A DNA stretch of 53,598 nucleotides from Rhodoblastus acidophilus (GTDB lineage: Bacteria > Pseudomonadota > Alphaproteobacteria > Rhizobiales > Beijerinckiaceae). Positions 18,006-27,194 of the stretch are shown here, one piece after another. The notes below the pieces were generated by a model. That model did no database searches. It was given only the letters and a program-made list of their open reading frames with translations, and was not told the origin of the DNA. The translations under genes and the position numbers were made by a program. The stretch spans positions 1-53,598 of the forward strand of contig NZ_JAOQNX010000032.1 in the NCBI RefSeq assembly GCF_025961575.1, written 5' to 3'. Position 1 is the first letter of the stretch, and every line of letters starts with the position of its first letter.

Positions 18006-20639
18006 TCAGTACTTCGCCACCACGGCGGCGGGCTCCGTCCCGAACTTGTAGGAGACGCCGATCAGTCCCGTCAGGGTCTGAGGCCGCACGCTGCTCGTGA
18101 CTTCGTCAGTCGTTCCGGCGAAGAACTTGTTGGCGTAGTTGCCGTAATCCGCATAGCGCGCTTCAGCCTTGCCCACCCAATTTCCAGTGAGCAGCGCTTC
18201 CACGCCCAGACCGGCCGTCCAGCCCAAGCGAACAGAAGTGAACGTCTGGGTGCGCGGACCGCCAACACACCAGGAAGCGGGCGAGCCGTTGCAATTTGCC
18301 GATACGGACACCTGTTGGAAAGCGGCGCCGCCAGTTCCATAGACCAAGACGGCCGGCGTCACGAGCACGCCCACCTTGCCGCGGAACGCGCCATCCCATC
18401 CCAGCTTGACGCTGGTCGAGTCGGCGCCTTCAGCCTCAATTCCGCGCAAGTAGATGTAGGTCGCATTGTCGCCATTGCCGAAGGCGCCCGGAATGCCGGC
18501 TCTGGTCATCTTGCTGTCGCCGTTGCCCACATCGCCGACAATGCCGACGACCCATTGGGATGACGCCTGCAAATCGTAGCCGACGGAGAGTCGAGCCTGG
18601 GCATTGGCGCTATAGAAGGACGCCGGCGTTGTGGTCGGGTCGGGCGGGATGGCTCCAGCCACAAGCGATGGTGTCTCCCACCGAGCGGAGGACAAGCGGT
18701 CCGCAACCGCGACGCCGAGATAGGGACCGGTCCAATCGACCGGGGCGGCGGCCGGCGCGGTCGCAACCGCATCCTCGTGGTTGAAGTGATAGTTCAAGCC
18801 AAATTTCACTTGGTTGAACGCTTGCTTGAAGTTGACCACCGAAGCGTCGGGCAGAACCACATTTCTGGAGCCGAAATTCATGTAGTCATATTCGGCCTTC
18901 GCCGACCAGGCGGATGTCAGCGCGAGTTCGAAGCCGGCGCCAACCGTCCAGCCGGCCTGGCTTGTGGTCGTCGCCAGATTCTGCGCGGCGTAGCCGGCGG
19001 CCGTCATGCAGCCGAGACCCCAGAACTTGGCGTCCGCGTTGCAGGACACGTCGATCTTGGTTTCGGTAAAGGCGGCGCCCACTTTGCCGTACGCCATCAC
19101 GCGATCCCAGGCATAGCCGAACTTGCCCGTCGTCGTCGCGACCCACGTCTGGTCGTTGTTGCAGTTCTGCGAGGGCAAGTACTGCGAGTTGGCGAAGTTG
19201 TTGATGCAGCCGGCGCCGCCCTTCGCATGGGTGGCGGCCGCATCGCCTTCGACGCCGAGGACCCAGGCGCCGAACTGCTGGTTGTACCCGACGGAGCCGC
19301 CGAGAAGCGCGCCCGCATTCCGGGGACTCGTTCCGGTCCCGATCGCCGGGAAGTTCCAGGTGTTTTGGCCCCAGCCCATGCCGGAAAGGGCGCCGACATA
19401 GAAACCGCTCCAGTCGTAAGCCGCCGCCGGCTGCTCAGGACCCTTGAAGACGCCGACCCTCTTGAGAGGCCCGGATGTCGGATCGAAGTTGTAGCGAAGG
19501 CCGCCGCTGAAGCCGATCGCCTCGATATTTCCACCGGTGCGATAATCGATACGCGCATATCCAACCAGAGGTGAGCCAACCGCCTGCGCGGCGACGCCGG
19601 CGCTGAACTGACCGTAGGTCTGGATGCGGCTGTTGCTGATCACGCCTGTCGCTGAAAGCGGGTTCAGCGAAACCGGAGCATCATACGTCGCCGTCGTGTT
19701 GCCAGCGAATTCATGCCAGACGCTCGCGGTCGCAAAAGGCTGCCAATTTATGTTCTGCGCGCTGATGGACGTTCCCACGCGCGCGCCGAGTCGACCGAGA
19801 ATGCTCTCGTTGGGCGACATGGACAGCGTCGCCGGCGGCAAGAAGAACTGGTTGTTCGAGTTCCCGAACCCGCCGGGCAGGCTGAGCGTGTTGAGGGTCA
19901 ACCTGGAGTAGATGAAGCTGCCGGACGGCTCGACAAACCAGTTGTTTCCGAGGTCGAAGCGATAGCCGGCCGAGGTCGAAACGGTGCCCGCGAGACCGTT
20001 CAGCCGCTGGTTCTGCAGCGCGGCGTCCGGCGACGTCAGGCTCGTCTGGTAGAAATCGCTGCGCACCAGAAGGTCGGCGAAGAACGGGCCGTTCATATAG
20101 GCCGCATAGAGGCCGGCGAACGGGACTTCGAAATTGCCGGTGAAGTTGGAGACGCCGCGATCTTGGGCATTGGCTTCGAGCGCGCCGCCGGTGACCCCGA
20201 TATGAACGGAGCCGCCGTCGCCGCCAATGTTCAGCCGGGCGATGTCCTGGCCCAGCTGGAAGCCGCCGTAGCCCAGGCGGACGTTGGAATTGCAGGAGAT
20301 CTGAGCCGGGGCGCCGCCAATCGTTCCGTTGAAGGTTCCGGTTGCGTTGGTCGCCACGTTGCCGCCGATCACGCGGCCCCATGTTCCTCCCGAGGTTTGG
20401 TCGGGCGCCGGGTTCGGCAAGCCGCCGACAAAGGCGTTGCCCTGGGCGATGAACGAGGTGTTCACCGTGTCGATGACCGCGCCGAGCGCGTTGGAGGCGC
20501 CGACCACGCCGCCAATGACTTGCGGATAGCCTTGGGTTCCGCATGATTGCGCCGACGCCGCCGTCGAGCCGAGAGTCACGCAAAGCGCCGCGAAGGCGGC
20601 GCCTGCTCCGATGCGACCTGCTCCTCCGAATTCCTGCAT
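18006..20639 (-). CDS. Outer-membrane protein with three predicted beta-barrel modules
   Basis: An 877-residue outer-membrane protein. A signal peptide (GAGAAFAALCVTLGSTAASAQ) is followed by an autotransporter-like beta-domain (about residues 25-395) that ends in a typical barrel-closing strand, GFSGGLRYNFDP. A second module (about 405-645) begins YDWSGFYVGALSGMGWG and ends FNQVKFGLNYHFN. A third (about 660-877) begins VDWTGPYLGVAVADR and ends LIGVSYKFG. The second and third modules look like the Omp25/RopB opacity-type barrel of alphaproteobacteria, usually a protein by itself of 200-250 residues. The start at 20639 has GGAG 8 bases upstream; a GTG three codons earlier is open. Such triple fusions are unusual; a role in adhesion or envelope structure is a guess. 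Confidence 0.82.
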   Translation of the reverse strand: MQEFGGAGRIGAGAAFAALCVTLGSTAASAQSCGTQGYPQVIGGVVGASNALGAVIDTVNTSFIAQGNAFVGGLPNPAPDQTSGGTWGRVIGGNVATNATGTFNGTIGGAPAQISCNSNVRLGYGGFQLGQDIARLNIGGDGGSVHIGVTGGALEANAQDRGVSNFTGNFEVPFAGLYAAYMNGPFFADLLVRSDFYQTSLTSPDAALQNQRLNGLAGTVSTSAGYRFDLGNNWFVEPSGSFIYSRLTLNTLSLPGGFGNSNNQFFLPPATLSMSPNESILGRLGARVGTSISAQNINWQPFATASVWHEFAGNTTATYDAPVSLNPLSATGVISNSRIQTYGQFSAGVAAQAVGSPLVGYARIDYRTGGNIEAIGFSGGLRYNFDPTSGPLKRVGVFKGPEQPAAAYDWSGFYVGALSGMGWGQNTWNFPAIGTGTSPRNAGALLGGSVGYNQQFGAWVLGVEGDAAATHAKGGAGCINNFANSQYLPSQNCNNDQTWVATTTGKFGYAWDRVMAYGKVGAAFTETKIDVSCNADAKFWGLGCMTAAGYAAQNLATTTSQAGWTVGAGFELALTSAWSAKAEYDYMNFGSRNVVLPDASVVNFKQAFNQVKFGLNYHFNHEDAVATAPAAAPVDWTGPYLGVAVADRLSSARWETPSLVAGAIPPDPTTTPASFYSANAQARLSVGYDLQASSQWVVGIVGDVGNGDSKMTRAGIPGAFGNGDNATYIYLRGIEAEGADSTSVKLGWDGAFRGKVGVLVTPAVLVYGTGGAAFQQVSVSANCNGSPASWCVGGPRTQTFTSVRLGWTAGLGVEALLTGNWVGKAEARYADYGNYANKFFAGTTDEVTSSVRPQTLTGLIGVSYKFGTEPAAVVAKY

Positions 20640-21059
20640 CGAAATCACTCCAATTCCAAATCAAAATTCACTGTAACTGGTAAGACCTCGCCTTCGGGCT
20701 TGACAATAAAGATTTGATCCTGATGGGGCTTCCGGGATCGAATTGCGGGGGGTGTTGTTCGCCGGCAACTACGTGATTGCCGTAACTGGCTGCTTTTGTG
20801 ACTGTTTTTACTATAAAAAATTCTTTATATAACGCTGAGTAAAGAAGTTTTGGTCGAGTCTGATTGTGTTGGTTATTTGATAATTGAATTTGGAAGACCG
20901 AAAGGGCGCCAGAGAAAGGGAAAGATTCCCGTCCTGGCGTCTCAGACGGCTATTGATAATTTTAATACTTCGTGGCGCATAATGGCGGACTGCTCCGAAT
21001 TCATTTTCATGTGCCGATACATATTCAGAACATCGCATTCGGGCCGAGAGGAAGCGCAG
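20640..21059. other. Intergenic region between two divergent genes
   Basis: About 420 bases between the outer-membrane protein gene and the response-regulator gene hold no supported gene. It is AT-richer than its flanks around 20,800-20,880 (TACTATAAAAAATTCTTTATA). TTGACA at 20700-20705 looks like a -35 box on the plus strand but has no good -10 at the right distance. Both divergent promoters probably lie here. Confidence 0.4.
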
Positions 21060-22192
21060 ATGCTCGTCAAGATCGAAGAATTGAACAGGAACGAAGAGGA
21101 GTTTTTCGTCCTGGCGGTCGATGACAGCCAGTCCATGCGCGCAATCCTGGAGACCACCATCCGAAAAATTCCGGGTCTGCAGATCGACACCTGTGGGAAC
21201 CCCCTGGACGCGATCAAACAATGCGAGGGGTTCCAATTTGACCTCATCATCATCGATTATCTGATGCCTGAAATGAACGGGATCGAGCTGCTGAAGCATT
21301 TGCGTCGGCTGGAAACCTGCCGGGACATTCCCATCATCATGCTCACCCGGAGGGTGATCGCGAAATTCGCAGGGGCGCGCTGTCGGGGGGCGTCAACGAT
21401 TTCCTCAACAAGCCCTTCGATCCCGTGGAGTTCCGGGCGCGAATCGCCAACATGCTGGCCTTGCGGACGGCGCGGAAGAAGCAGGACCGGCTGGTCGCCT
21501 ATCTGACCAATGACGTGCAGACCGCGATGCGCGATCTCGCCCTGCGGGAAATGGAAATCATCTGGCGGCTGGCGCTCGCCGTGGAAGCGCGCGATGGCGG
21601 GATGGGGTCGCATATCGCCAATGTCGCCGCGATCAGCCGGCGGCTGGCGCTGGGCCTGGGGCTGGACCGGGAGCGCGCCGAACTGATCTATCTGGCGGCG
21701 GCCCTGCACGATGTCGGCAAGATCGGCATTCCCGACACGGTCCTGCAAAAGACGGGCGTGCTCACGCCCGAGGAAGCGGAGATCATGCGCCGGCATGTCG
21801 AGCATGGCGTCAGGATCGTTCGCGATGGCGTGACGGACGTGCTCAAGGCGGCGGCGACGATCATCGGCGGCCATCACGAGCGCTGGGACGGCTCCGGCTA
21901 TCCCGCCGGGCTTTCCGGGGAGGATATTCCCATCGAGGCGCGCATCGTCGCGGTGGCCGACGTGTTCGACGCGCTGTGCTCCGAGCGTCCCTACAAGGCC
22001 GGCATGCCGTTCGAGGACGCTTTCGCCGAGATCGTCGCCGGCGCCGGCAGCCAGTTCGACCCCGCCTGCGTCGACGTGTTCAAGCAGCTCAAAAGTGAAA
22101 TTCGCGCGATGCCGGCGGCCGCCGCGGACAACCAGTTTTTTGCCGCAGCCGATCCGGGGGCTTTTTCCAGCGCTTTTCGCCCGCGGCATTGA
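21060..22192 (+). pseudogene. Response regulator with HD-GYP domain, frameshifted in the receiver domain
   Basis: The gene encodes a receiver domain (about residues 15-135: VLAVDDSQSMR, with the phospho-acceptor Asp in FDLIIIDYLMPEMNG) joined to an HD-GYP phosphodiesterase domain (HDVGKIGIPD, then HHERWDGSGYPAGLSG). HD-GYP proteins hydrolyse cyclic di-GMP. The reading frame breaks just after IPIIMLT at about 21,348-21,356. The first frame then becomes nonsense and stops at 21,506, while the next frame gives GDREIRRGALSGGVNDFLNK and runs cleanly to 22,192. One lost base (or two gained) explains it. Both halves are otherwise well preserved, so it is either a recent mutation or a sequencing error. 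GAGGA lies just before the ATG at 21060. The HD-GYP half could be made alone from an internal start such as GTG 21422 or ATG 21500. Confidence 0.88.
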
Positions 22193-22242
22193 ATCAGGTG
22201 GAGCGCCCCCATTGGGGGCGCGCGCAAACAGGGGTTAGAATA

Positions 22243-22288
22243 AGGCGAGAGCGCGTTCGGGGCCAGATCCCCGAACGCGCTCTCGCCT
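22243..22288. terminator. Long perfect hairpin between the HD-GYP gene and cheB
   Basis: A 20-base perfect stem (AGGCGAGAGCGCGTTCGGGG and its complement) with a 6-base loop CCAGAT lies between two convergent genes. A smaller hairpin (GCGCCCCC-ATT-GGGGGCGC) precedes it at 22203-22221. Together they probably end transcription from both sides, though no T-run is present. Confidence 0.75.
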
Positions 22289-22306
22289 GTGCGTGTAAAA
22301 TTCGAC

Positions 22307-23413
22307 TTAAGAGCGCGCCTGCGCCCACAGCACCTGGTGCGCGATGTCGTCGAGGCCGACGATACGGTCGACGCCGCCCAGGTTGATCGCTTCCTTCGGC
22401 ATGCCGAACACCACGCAGCTCGCTTCGTCCTGGGCGATGGTGAAGGCGCCCGCCTGCTTCATCTCGAGCATGCCGCGCGCGCCGTCGTCGCCCATGCCGG
22501 TCATGATCACGCCCACCGCATTCGGGCCCGCCGCGCGGGCCGCGGAGCGGAACAGCACGTCCACCGACGGGCGGTGGCGCGACACCAGCGGCCCCTCGCG
22601 CACGCTGACGTGATAGCGGGCGCCCCGGCGCTCCAGCAGCGTGTGGCGGCCGCCCGGCGCGATCAGCACATGGCCGCGCAGCACCGGGTCGCCGTCCTCC
22701 GCCTCTTTCACCGAAACCTCGCAAAGTCCGTCGAGACGCTTGGCGAAGGCTGCTGTGAATTTTTCCGGCATGTGCTGGACGATGACGATGCCGGGCGCAT
22801 TGGCGGGCAGCGCCATGAGAAAGTCCTTCAGCGCCTCGGTGCCGCCGGTGGAGGCGCCGATGCAGGCCACGATTTCCGTTGTCTTGGCCATGGCGCCGGC
22901 GGGGCGGCGCGCCGGCGGCAGCATGGCGTCGGCGGTCAGTTTCGGCGCCGGCTCGGCGCAGGGCGCGCTGGCCCGCGCGGGCTTGCGCGCGCCGCCGGGG
23001 CGGGGGCGCGCCTTGGCGGCGGCCTTGACGACGTCGCAAATCGTCACCGCGCTTTCCGCCAGCGCATCGGCGGCGGCGATCTTCGGCTTGACGATAATAT
23101 CGACGGCGCCGGCTTCGAGCGCCTGCATCAGCGTCTCCGACCCGTCCGTGGTCAGCGAGGAGCACATCACCACCGGCACCGGGTGCTGCGCCATCAGTTT
23201 CTTCAGGAAGGTGATGCCGTCCATATGCGGCATTTCGACGTCGAGCGTGATCACGTCGGGCGTCTCATCCATGATGCGGCGCGCCGCGACATAGGGGTCG
23301 GAGGCGGCCGCCATCACCTCGATGTCCGGGTCGTGCGAGAGGATCTGGGTGAGCGTCTGCCGGACGCTGGCGGAATCGTCGACGATCAGCACGCGAATGG
23401 GTTTTGCCGCCAT
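22307..23413 (-). CDS. cheB: Chemotaxis response regulator protein-glutamate methylesterase CheB
   Basis: A 368-residue CheB that removes methyl groups from (and deamidates) chemoreceptors. The receiver domain (about 1-125) has [14 protein letters not shown], the phosphorylated Asp in [13 protein letters not shown] and Thr in VVMCSSLT. A linker rich in Ala/Pro/Arg leads to the esterase domain (about 180-365) with its Ser-His-Asp triad in [23 protein letters not shown] and [12 protein letters not shown]. It is the last gene of the minus-strand chemosensory cluster, 7 bases after cheR. Confidence 0.96.
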   Translation of the reverse strand: MAAKPIRVLIVDDSASVRQTLTQILSHDPDIEVMAAASDPYVAARRIMDETPDVITLDVEMPHMDGITFLKKLMAQHPVPVVMCSSLTTDGSETLMQALEAGAVDIIVKPKIAAADALAESAVTICDVVKAAAKARPRPGGARKPARASAPCAEPAPKLTADAMLPPARRPAGAMAKTTEIVACIGASTGGTEALKDFLMALPANAPGIVIVQHMPEKFTAAFAKRLDGLCEVSVKEAEDGDPVLRGHVLIAPGGRHTLLERRGARYHVSVREGPLVSRHRPSVDVLFRSAARAAGPNAVGVIMTGMGDDGARGMLEMKQAGAFTIAQDEASCVVFGMPKEAINLGGVDRIVGLDDIAHQVLWAQARS

Positions 23414-23420
23414 GGGACCC

Positions 23421-24272
23421 TCATGTTTTCTGCAGGATGCTGCCGCCGAGGGCGCGCAGGGGAAGATCGAAACCGGTGATCGTTTCGGAATGGCCGAGGA
23501 ACAGGTAGCCGCCGGGTTCGAGCTGGCGGCACAGGCGGTCGAGCACGCGCAATTGCGTCTCCTTGTCGAAATAGATCAGCACATTGCGACAGAAGATCAT
23601 CTGCATGGGATCGCCGACCGGATAGGCTGAATCCATCAGGTTGAGCCGGGCGAAGCCGACCATCGCGCGCAGCTCGGGAACGATGCGCGCCTTGGAGCCG
23701 TCGCGGGCGCCATAGCGCACATAGCGCCGCCGCATTTCATGGGGCACCGGCGCGAGCATCTCCGCCGGGAAGACGCCGTGCCGGGCGGCGCGCAACACAT
23801 CGGTGCTGAGATCCGTGGCGAGAATGAAGGCGCTCAGCGCGCCCTCCTTGGCCGCGTGATCGGCGCAGACCATGGCGATCGTATAGGGCTCCGCGCCGAT
23901 CGAGCAGGCCGCGCTCCAGATGCGCAGGCTGGTATGGCCGCGCCGGCGCATTTCGGGAAGCGCCGTCTTGGCCATGAAGTCGAAATGCTTGGGCTCGCGG
24001 AAGAAATCCGTCTTGTTGGTGGTGACCGCGTCGATCAGAAAGACCGCCTCGCTCTCCAGCCCGTCGCCGTCGAACAGATGCGCGCAATATTCGGCGAAGC
24101 TGACGAAGCCCGTGGCGCGCAGGCGACGGCGCAGACGTCCCTCGAGCATGGTCCGCTTGCTGTCCGGCATTTTGATGCCGCTGTAAGCGTTGATGAACTC
24201 GGAGAGACGCCGGAAGTCGCTGCGCGACAGGCGGTCGTCCGCGTCCTGGGCTTCGGCCATGGCTGGAATCAC
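23421..24272 (-). CDS. cheR: Chemotaxis protein methyltransferase CheR
   Basis: A 283-residue CheR that methylates receptor glutamates with S-adenosylmethionine. The N-terminal helical domain ([16 protein letters not shown], then [12 protein letters not shown]) precedes the Rossmann-type domain with [17 protein letters not shown] (SAM site), [15 protein letters not shown] and [11 protein letters not shown]. The GTG at 24272 is used because AAGGGA lies 5 bases upstream; an ATG four codons later is possible. It lacks the TPR tail found in some CheR proteins. Confidence 0.95.
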   Translation of the reverse strand: MIPAMAEAQDADDRLSRSDFRRLSEFINAYSGIKMPDSKRTMLEGRLRRRLRATGFVSFAEYCAHLFDGDGLESEAVFLIDAVTTNKTDFFREPKHFDFMAKTALPEMRRRGHTSLRIWSAACSIGAEPYTIAMVCADHAAKEGALSAFILATDLSTDVLRAARHGVFPAEMLAPVPHEMRRRYVRYGARDGSKARIVPELRAMVGFARLNLMDSAYPVGDPMQMIFCRNVLIYFDKETQLRVLDRLCRQLEPGGYLFLGHSETITGFDLPLRALGGSILQKT

Positions 24273-24303
24273 GTGGTCCCTTTCCTTGGAAAAGCGCCGC
24301 CTG

Positions 24304-24795
24304 TCAGGCGGCGCGTCCTTTCCTGGGCGCCTCTTCGAGCGCCGCCGCCTCGCCTTCCGACAGCAGGCGGGCGAGATCGATGATGACGACGAAACTCTGG
24401 CCGCGGCGCACCACGCCCTCGATATAGTCGCTCGCCCATCTCGTCCCGATGTCGGGGGCGGCCTCGATCTCGGCCCTGGGGGCCGAGGTCACTTCGAAGA
24501 CGCGGTCGACGACGATGCCGAGCGTCAGCGGGCGCGCGCCGACCACGATGTCCACCACGAGCACGCGGGTGTTGGACGTCGGCTCGGTCGGGGGCAGGCC
24601 GAGCCTGGCGCGCAGGTCGATCACCGCGACCCCCTGTCCGCGCACATTGCACAGGCCGAGCAGATGGTTCGGCCCGTTGGGGATGCGGAAGGCGGGTTCG
24701 TGATCGAGGATTTCACGCACGACGCGGACGGGAAGCGCGAAGCATTCCGCATCGAGCGCGAAGGTCACGAGTTGGAGGTCGTCCTGCGCGCTCAT
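24304..24795 (-). CDS. cheW: Chemotaxis adaptor CheW
   Basis: A 163-residue CheW, made almost wholly of one SH3-like CheW domain. It links receptors to CheA. The segments LVTFALDAECFALPVRVVRE, HLLGLCNVRGQGVAVIDLR and LVVDIVVGARPLTLGIVVD are typical. It lies 2 bases after the end of the receptor gene, and a second CheW sits on the other side of that receptor. Confidence 0.93.
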   Translation of the reverse strand: MSAQDDLQLVTFALDAECFALPVRVVREILDHEPAFRIPNGPNHLLGLCNVRGQGVAVIDLRARLGLPPTEPTSNTRVLVVDIVVGARPLTLGIVVDRVFEVTSAPRAEIEAAPDIGTRWASDYIEGVVRRGQSFVVIIDLARLLSEGEAAALEEAPRKGRAA

Positions 24796-24797
24796 GG

Positions 24798-26636
24798 TCA
24801 GGCGCTTTCGCGGAAGTCGTGGTCGTGCTCGTCGCGCCCGCCCATCGACAGGTCAAGCGCAAAGCCCTTGACGCGTTCCTGCTGGGCGCGCACCGGCTGG
24901 GCGGCGGCGGCCGCCGGCTTCTTCGCCGCCGCGGGACGCGGCTGGGACGAGGCGGCGCGCGGCTGGGAGCCGGTGGCCCTGGCCTTGGCCTGAGCCATGA
25001 CGGCGCGGCGCTCGCTGTCGGCCTCGACCTTGAAGAAGGCGATCGAGTTCTGCAGCTCTTCGGCCTGAGAGGCGAGCTCCACCGAGGTCGCGGACATTTC
25101 TTCCGAGGCGCCGGCGTTCTGCTGGGTGACCTGGTCGAGCTGCTGGATGGCCTGGTTGATCTGGGAGGCCCCGATGTCCTGTTCGCGGCAGGCGGCGGAG
25201 ATTTCCGAAATCAGTTCGGCGGTCTTGCGGATGTCGGGCACCAGGCGGTTCAGCATTTCGCCGGCTTCCTGCGCCGATTTCACGGTGTCGCCGGACATGT
25301 CCGAGATTTCCGCGGCGGCGGCCTGCGACCGTTCCGCGAGCTTGCGCACTTCCGAGGCGACAACCGCAAAACCCTTGCCGTGTTCGCCGGCCCGCGCCGC
25401 TTCGACCGCCGCATTGAGGGCGAGCAGGTCGGTCTGGCGGGCGATTTCCTGGACGATGGTGATCTTCTGCGCGATCGTGCTCATCGCCTCCACGGCGCGG
25501 ACCACGGCCTCGCCGGAGAGTTCGGCGTCCTTGGACGACTGGCGCGCGATCTTCTCGGTCTGCGCGGCATTGTCGGCGTTCTGCTTGATGTTGGCGGCCA
25601 TTTCCTCCATGGCGGCGGAAGCTTCCTCGGCGGCGGAGGCCTGTTCCGTCGCGCCCTGGGCGATCTGTTCGGAGGCGGAGGACAATTGCTCGCTGCCGGA
25701 CGACACATTGCTGGAGGCCAGCAGGGCGTCGGTGACGACGGCGCGCAGGCGCTCCACCATCCGGGTCAGCGACAGGCCGAGCGTATCCTTGTCGGAGAGC
25801 GGCTTGGGCGAGACCATCAGGTCGCCGTCGGCGATTTTTTCGGCGACGGCGGCGGTGGCGCGCAGGTTGGAGGTCATGCGGCCGAGGGCGGACATGAGGT
25901 CGCCGATCTCGTCATTGGCCTTGTAGCTGACATTGGCGTTCAGGTCGCCGATGGCGACGGCTTCCGCGGTCTCGATGCCGCGGCGCAGGCCGCGCCCGAT
26001 GCCGAGCGACATCCACACCGCCACGGCGATGGCGAACAGGGTGGCGACGGCGATGAAGGACAAAAGCACCGTGCGCGAGGTTTCGTACTGACGGTTGGTC
26101 GCCTCTGCGGTCACGGCCATGGCGGCGATGGCCTTGTCCGAGAGGGCGGAGATGGCGGTGATGATCTTGCTGTTCAACTCGGCGCCCACGTGCAGGCTCA
26201 GGTCCGCCGCCTTGGCGTTGGATTCGGCGGTGTTCTCGATGCCAAGGTCCACAATCTTCTTGCGGGTGGGCAGCAGCTGCTCCAGCATCGCGTCAATGTC
26301 GCGCGTATCCTTGGCGATTTCGGGATTGCTGGAGGTCTTCAGCTTTGCGGAATAGGCGACCACTTCCTCGGAGGCCTTGGCCTCCATTTTCTGGAATTTG
26401 ACGACGTCCTCCTTCTCGGTGCTGATGACGATGTTCTTCTCGTGGCGCACGCTGTTGAGGAAGGCCGTGCTGAGGCCGCGCACGTTGTTGAGATCGTTCG
26501 CCGGGCCTTGCACCAGATTGGTGATCGAGGTCTGCAACCCTGAGAGATTGGAGATCGCCAGCATTCCCATGCCGCCGATCAGGACGACGAGAAAGCCGAA
26601 GGCTAGCGCAAGTTTGAGTTTTATTGTCAGACGCAT
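24798..26636 (-). CDS. Methyl-accepting chemotaxis protein
   Basis: A 612-residue transmembrane chemoreceptor. The first membrane helix is [20 protein letters not shown] (about 9-29); the periplasmic part (about 30-185) looks like a four-helix bundle sensor. The second helix, [19 protein letters not shown], is followed by a HAMP domain (about 210-265). The signalling domain carries the standard hairpin tip [20 protein letters not shown]. The tail is rich in Ala, Gln and Pro and ends HDHDFRESA; it does not end in the NWETF-type pentapeptide that tethers CheR in enteric receptors. The ligand is unknown. Confidence 0.95.
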   Translation of the reverse strand: MRLTIKLKLALAFGFLVVLIGGMGMLAISNLSGLQTSITNLVQGPANDLNNVRGLSTAFLNSVRHEKNIVISTEKEDVVKFQKMEAKASEEVVAYSAKLKTSSNPEIAKDTRDIDAMLEQLLPTRKKIVDLGIENTAESNAKAADLSLHVGAELNSKIITAISALSDKAIAAMAVTAEATNRQYETSRTVLLSFIAVATLFAIAVAVWMSLGIGRGLRRGIETAEAVAIGDLNANVSYKANDEIGDLMSALGRMTSNLRATAAVAEKIADGDLMVSPKPLSDKDTLGLSLTRMVERLRAVVTDALLASSNVSSGSEQLSSASEQIAQGATEQASAAEEASAAMEEMAANIKQNADNAAQTEKIARQSSKDAELSGEAVVRAVEAMSTIAQKITIVQEIARQTDLLALNAAVEAARAGEHGKGFAVVASEVRKLAERSQAAAAEISDMSGDTVKSAQEAGEMLNRLVPDIRKTAELISEISAACREQDIGASQINQAIQQLDQVTQQNAGASEEMSATSVELASQAEELQNSIAFFKVEADSERRAVMAQAKARATGSQPRAASSQPRPAAAKKPAAAAAQPVRAQQERVKGFALDLSMGGRDEHDHDFRESA

Positions 26637-26675
26637 GACGGGGTCCTCTACAAACGAATTCGCGACGGTGTTGGC

Positions 26676-27194
26676 TCAGGGTTTGGGGTAGCGGATGATT
26701 TCGCCGTCCGGCTTGCTGCGGCCGGCGTCGAACAGGGCTTGCAGGTCGGGGAAGATGATGACCGCCCCGTCCTGCTTGATCAGGCATTCGACCAGTTCGG
26801 GACGCCATTTCATGCCGACGCGCGGCGGCGGCTCGGCATTCTCCCTGGCGAGGGTGCGCACCTCGTTGACCTTGTCGGCGCGCAGGCCGACCAGGCAGGG
26901 CGCGCCCTCGAATTCGATCTCGACGACGATGATGCGGCTGTCGATGGTCGGTTCGGCGCGCGCCATGCCGAAGGCGAAGCGAATGTCGGCGAGCGGAATG
27001 ATCCGGCCGCGGAAATTGACCAGCGCGCCGACGAAGGGGCGGGCGCCGGGCACGTTGGTTTCCGGGAGAAGATCGAGGATTTCGCGCACGATCGAGGCCT
27101 CGAGCGCAAAGGTCTCGCCGGAGACGTCGAAGGTGAGCGCCTCCATCTGGTCGGCTTGCGCCCAGGCGGTGGATGTTCGTAACGCTGTCGTCAT
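26676..27194 (-). CDS. cheW: Chemotaxis adaptor CheW (second copy)
   Basis: A 172-residue CheW-domain protein with TFDVSGETFALEASIVREI, PFVGALVNFRGRIIPLADIR and RIIVVEIEFEGAPCLVGLRAD. It differs clearly from the other CheW of the cluster, so the two may favour different partners. Its start overlaps the end of cheA by 4 bases, which suggests translational coupling. Confidence 0.92.
   Translation of the reverse strand: MTTALRTSTAWAQADQMEALTFDVSGETFALEASIVREILDLLPETNVPGARPFVGALVNFRGRIIPLADIRFAFGMARAEPTIDSRIIVVEIEFEGAPCLVGLRADKVNEVRTLARENAEPPPRVGMKWRPELVECLIKQDGAVIIFPDLQALFDAGRSKPDGEIIRYPKP

Noticed and set aside
20700-20728. TTGACA as a promoter for the response-regulator gene
   Set aside because: No acceptable -10 box at 16-18 bases; the gene starts 355 bases later.
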